DNA from: Callaeas wilsoni
Taxonomy: Eukaryota > Chordata > Aves > Passeriformes > Callaeidae
Assembly (NCBI GenBank): GCA_013398955.1
Contig: VWPU01018894.1
Coordinates: 50,479 to 114,478 of the forward strand
Reading direction: 5' to 3'
Length of the DNA: 64,000 bases
The notes under the pieces were generated by a model, which searched no databases, was not told the origin of the DNA, and saw nothing but the letters and a program-made list of their open reading frames with translations. Below are positions 63,720 through 64,000 of this stretch, in pieces. Within the stretch, counting starts at the first letter, position 1. Each line of letters starts with the position of its first letter. The translations under genes were made by a program, and so were the position numbers.

Positions 63720-64000
63720 CAGAAGTTAAGGCAGCCGCTGTGTTGTACAGAACTGTCAGGCGGCACCAAGGACGAAGAGATCTAAAAACCCAAACCGATT
63801 CCCCCGAGCTGTTGCATTTATTGGGAAGCAGGGACGGTCACACATCGCAGTTCCTGGCGGTGGCCGGCGCGTCCTCCCGTTACTCCCAGCACTTCCAGCC
63901 CGGCCAGAGCACGGGAGGGGAACAGACACGCCCGACACCGGCGAACCGGGGCCCGGCACGGCCGGACCGGGGCCGAACCCGCCCCCTGCCTCCCCCCGCC
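63720..64000 (-). promoter_or_regulatory. FER: CpG- and GC-rich block, likely FER promoter edge
   Basis: GC content and CpG density rise sharply from about 63720 and reach a maximum at the window end, against an AT-rich background elsewhere. A GC box (CCGCCCC, about 63979-63985) and several CGG/CCG runs are visible. Position upstream of the minus-strand coding exons suggests the FER promoter or first exon. No donor here is good enough to define a non-coding exon, and the block runs off the window, so the start site may lie outside. Reading frames across it are composition artefacts. Confidence 0.6.

Noticed and set aside
63756..63959. Minus-strand frame of 67 codons in the CpG block
   Set aside because: Arginine/proline/glycine-rich translation of CpG-rich DNA; more likely leader or promoter sequence.
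1..64000. tRNA, rRNA, CRISPR arrays, operons or bacterial-type features
   Set aside because: None seen; the sequence is a vertebrate nuclear locus with large introns.

Overview
This is a vertebrate nuclear window, almost certainly from a bird and probably a songbird. The evidence is an AT-rich background with large introns, several CR1 LINE fragments (the dominant avian retrotransposon), and a nested pair of solo LTRs of a type I associate with passerine genomes. That last attribution is from memory; no search was run.

One real protein-coding gene was found: the 5' half of FER, a FES-family non-receptor tyrosine kinase, on the minus strand. Eight coding exons can be placed to the base, at 45775-45981, 41898-42071, 38339-38438, 22913-23096, 20378-20515, 19418-19537, 13523-13645 and 10054-10243. 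They splice in frame into residues 1-412 with no stop or frameshift. They cover the F-BAR membrane-binding domain and the following coiled-coil/FX region, and stop just before the SH2 domain. The SH2 and kinase exons must lie left of position 1. The first coding exon carries 52 nt of 5' leader. A CpG- and GC-rich block at the right edge (about 63720-64000) is the likely FER promoter, about 18 kb upstream, though no non-coding first exon could be fixed with confidence. In chicken FER lies, to my knowledge, on the Z chromosome, so this may be Z-linked sequence.

Layout from left to right: 1-10053 is intron after coding exon 8. It contains a CR1 piece, a broken serine-protease (acrosin-like) last exon on the plus strand, and a second CR1 3' end. 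10244-23096 holds four of the exons, separated by introns with little recognisable content. 23097-38338 is the largest intron, with the nested LTRs (24821-26449), two diverged copies of a roughly 105-bp sequence, a CR1 fragment with ORF1 esterase and ORF2 endonuclease remnants (about 29830-30665), and an antisense CR1 (about 31995-32700). 38339-46033 holds the first three coding exons. 46034-63719 is leader intron or upstream sequence with no protein-coding content seen. 63720-64000 is the CpG-rich block.

I found no novel multi-gene system. The most interesting observations are the acrosin-like exon lodged between two CR1 pieces, with a perfect 14-bp hairpin at its stop codon; a 17-nt poison-microexon candidate in an intron that has a weak host donor; a two-codon upstream ORF in the FER leader; and a candidate alternative leader exon near 62.2 kb.
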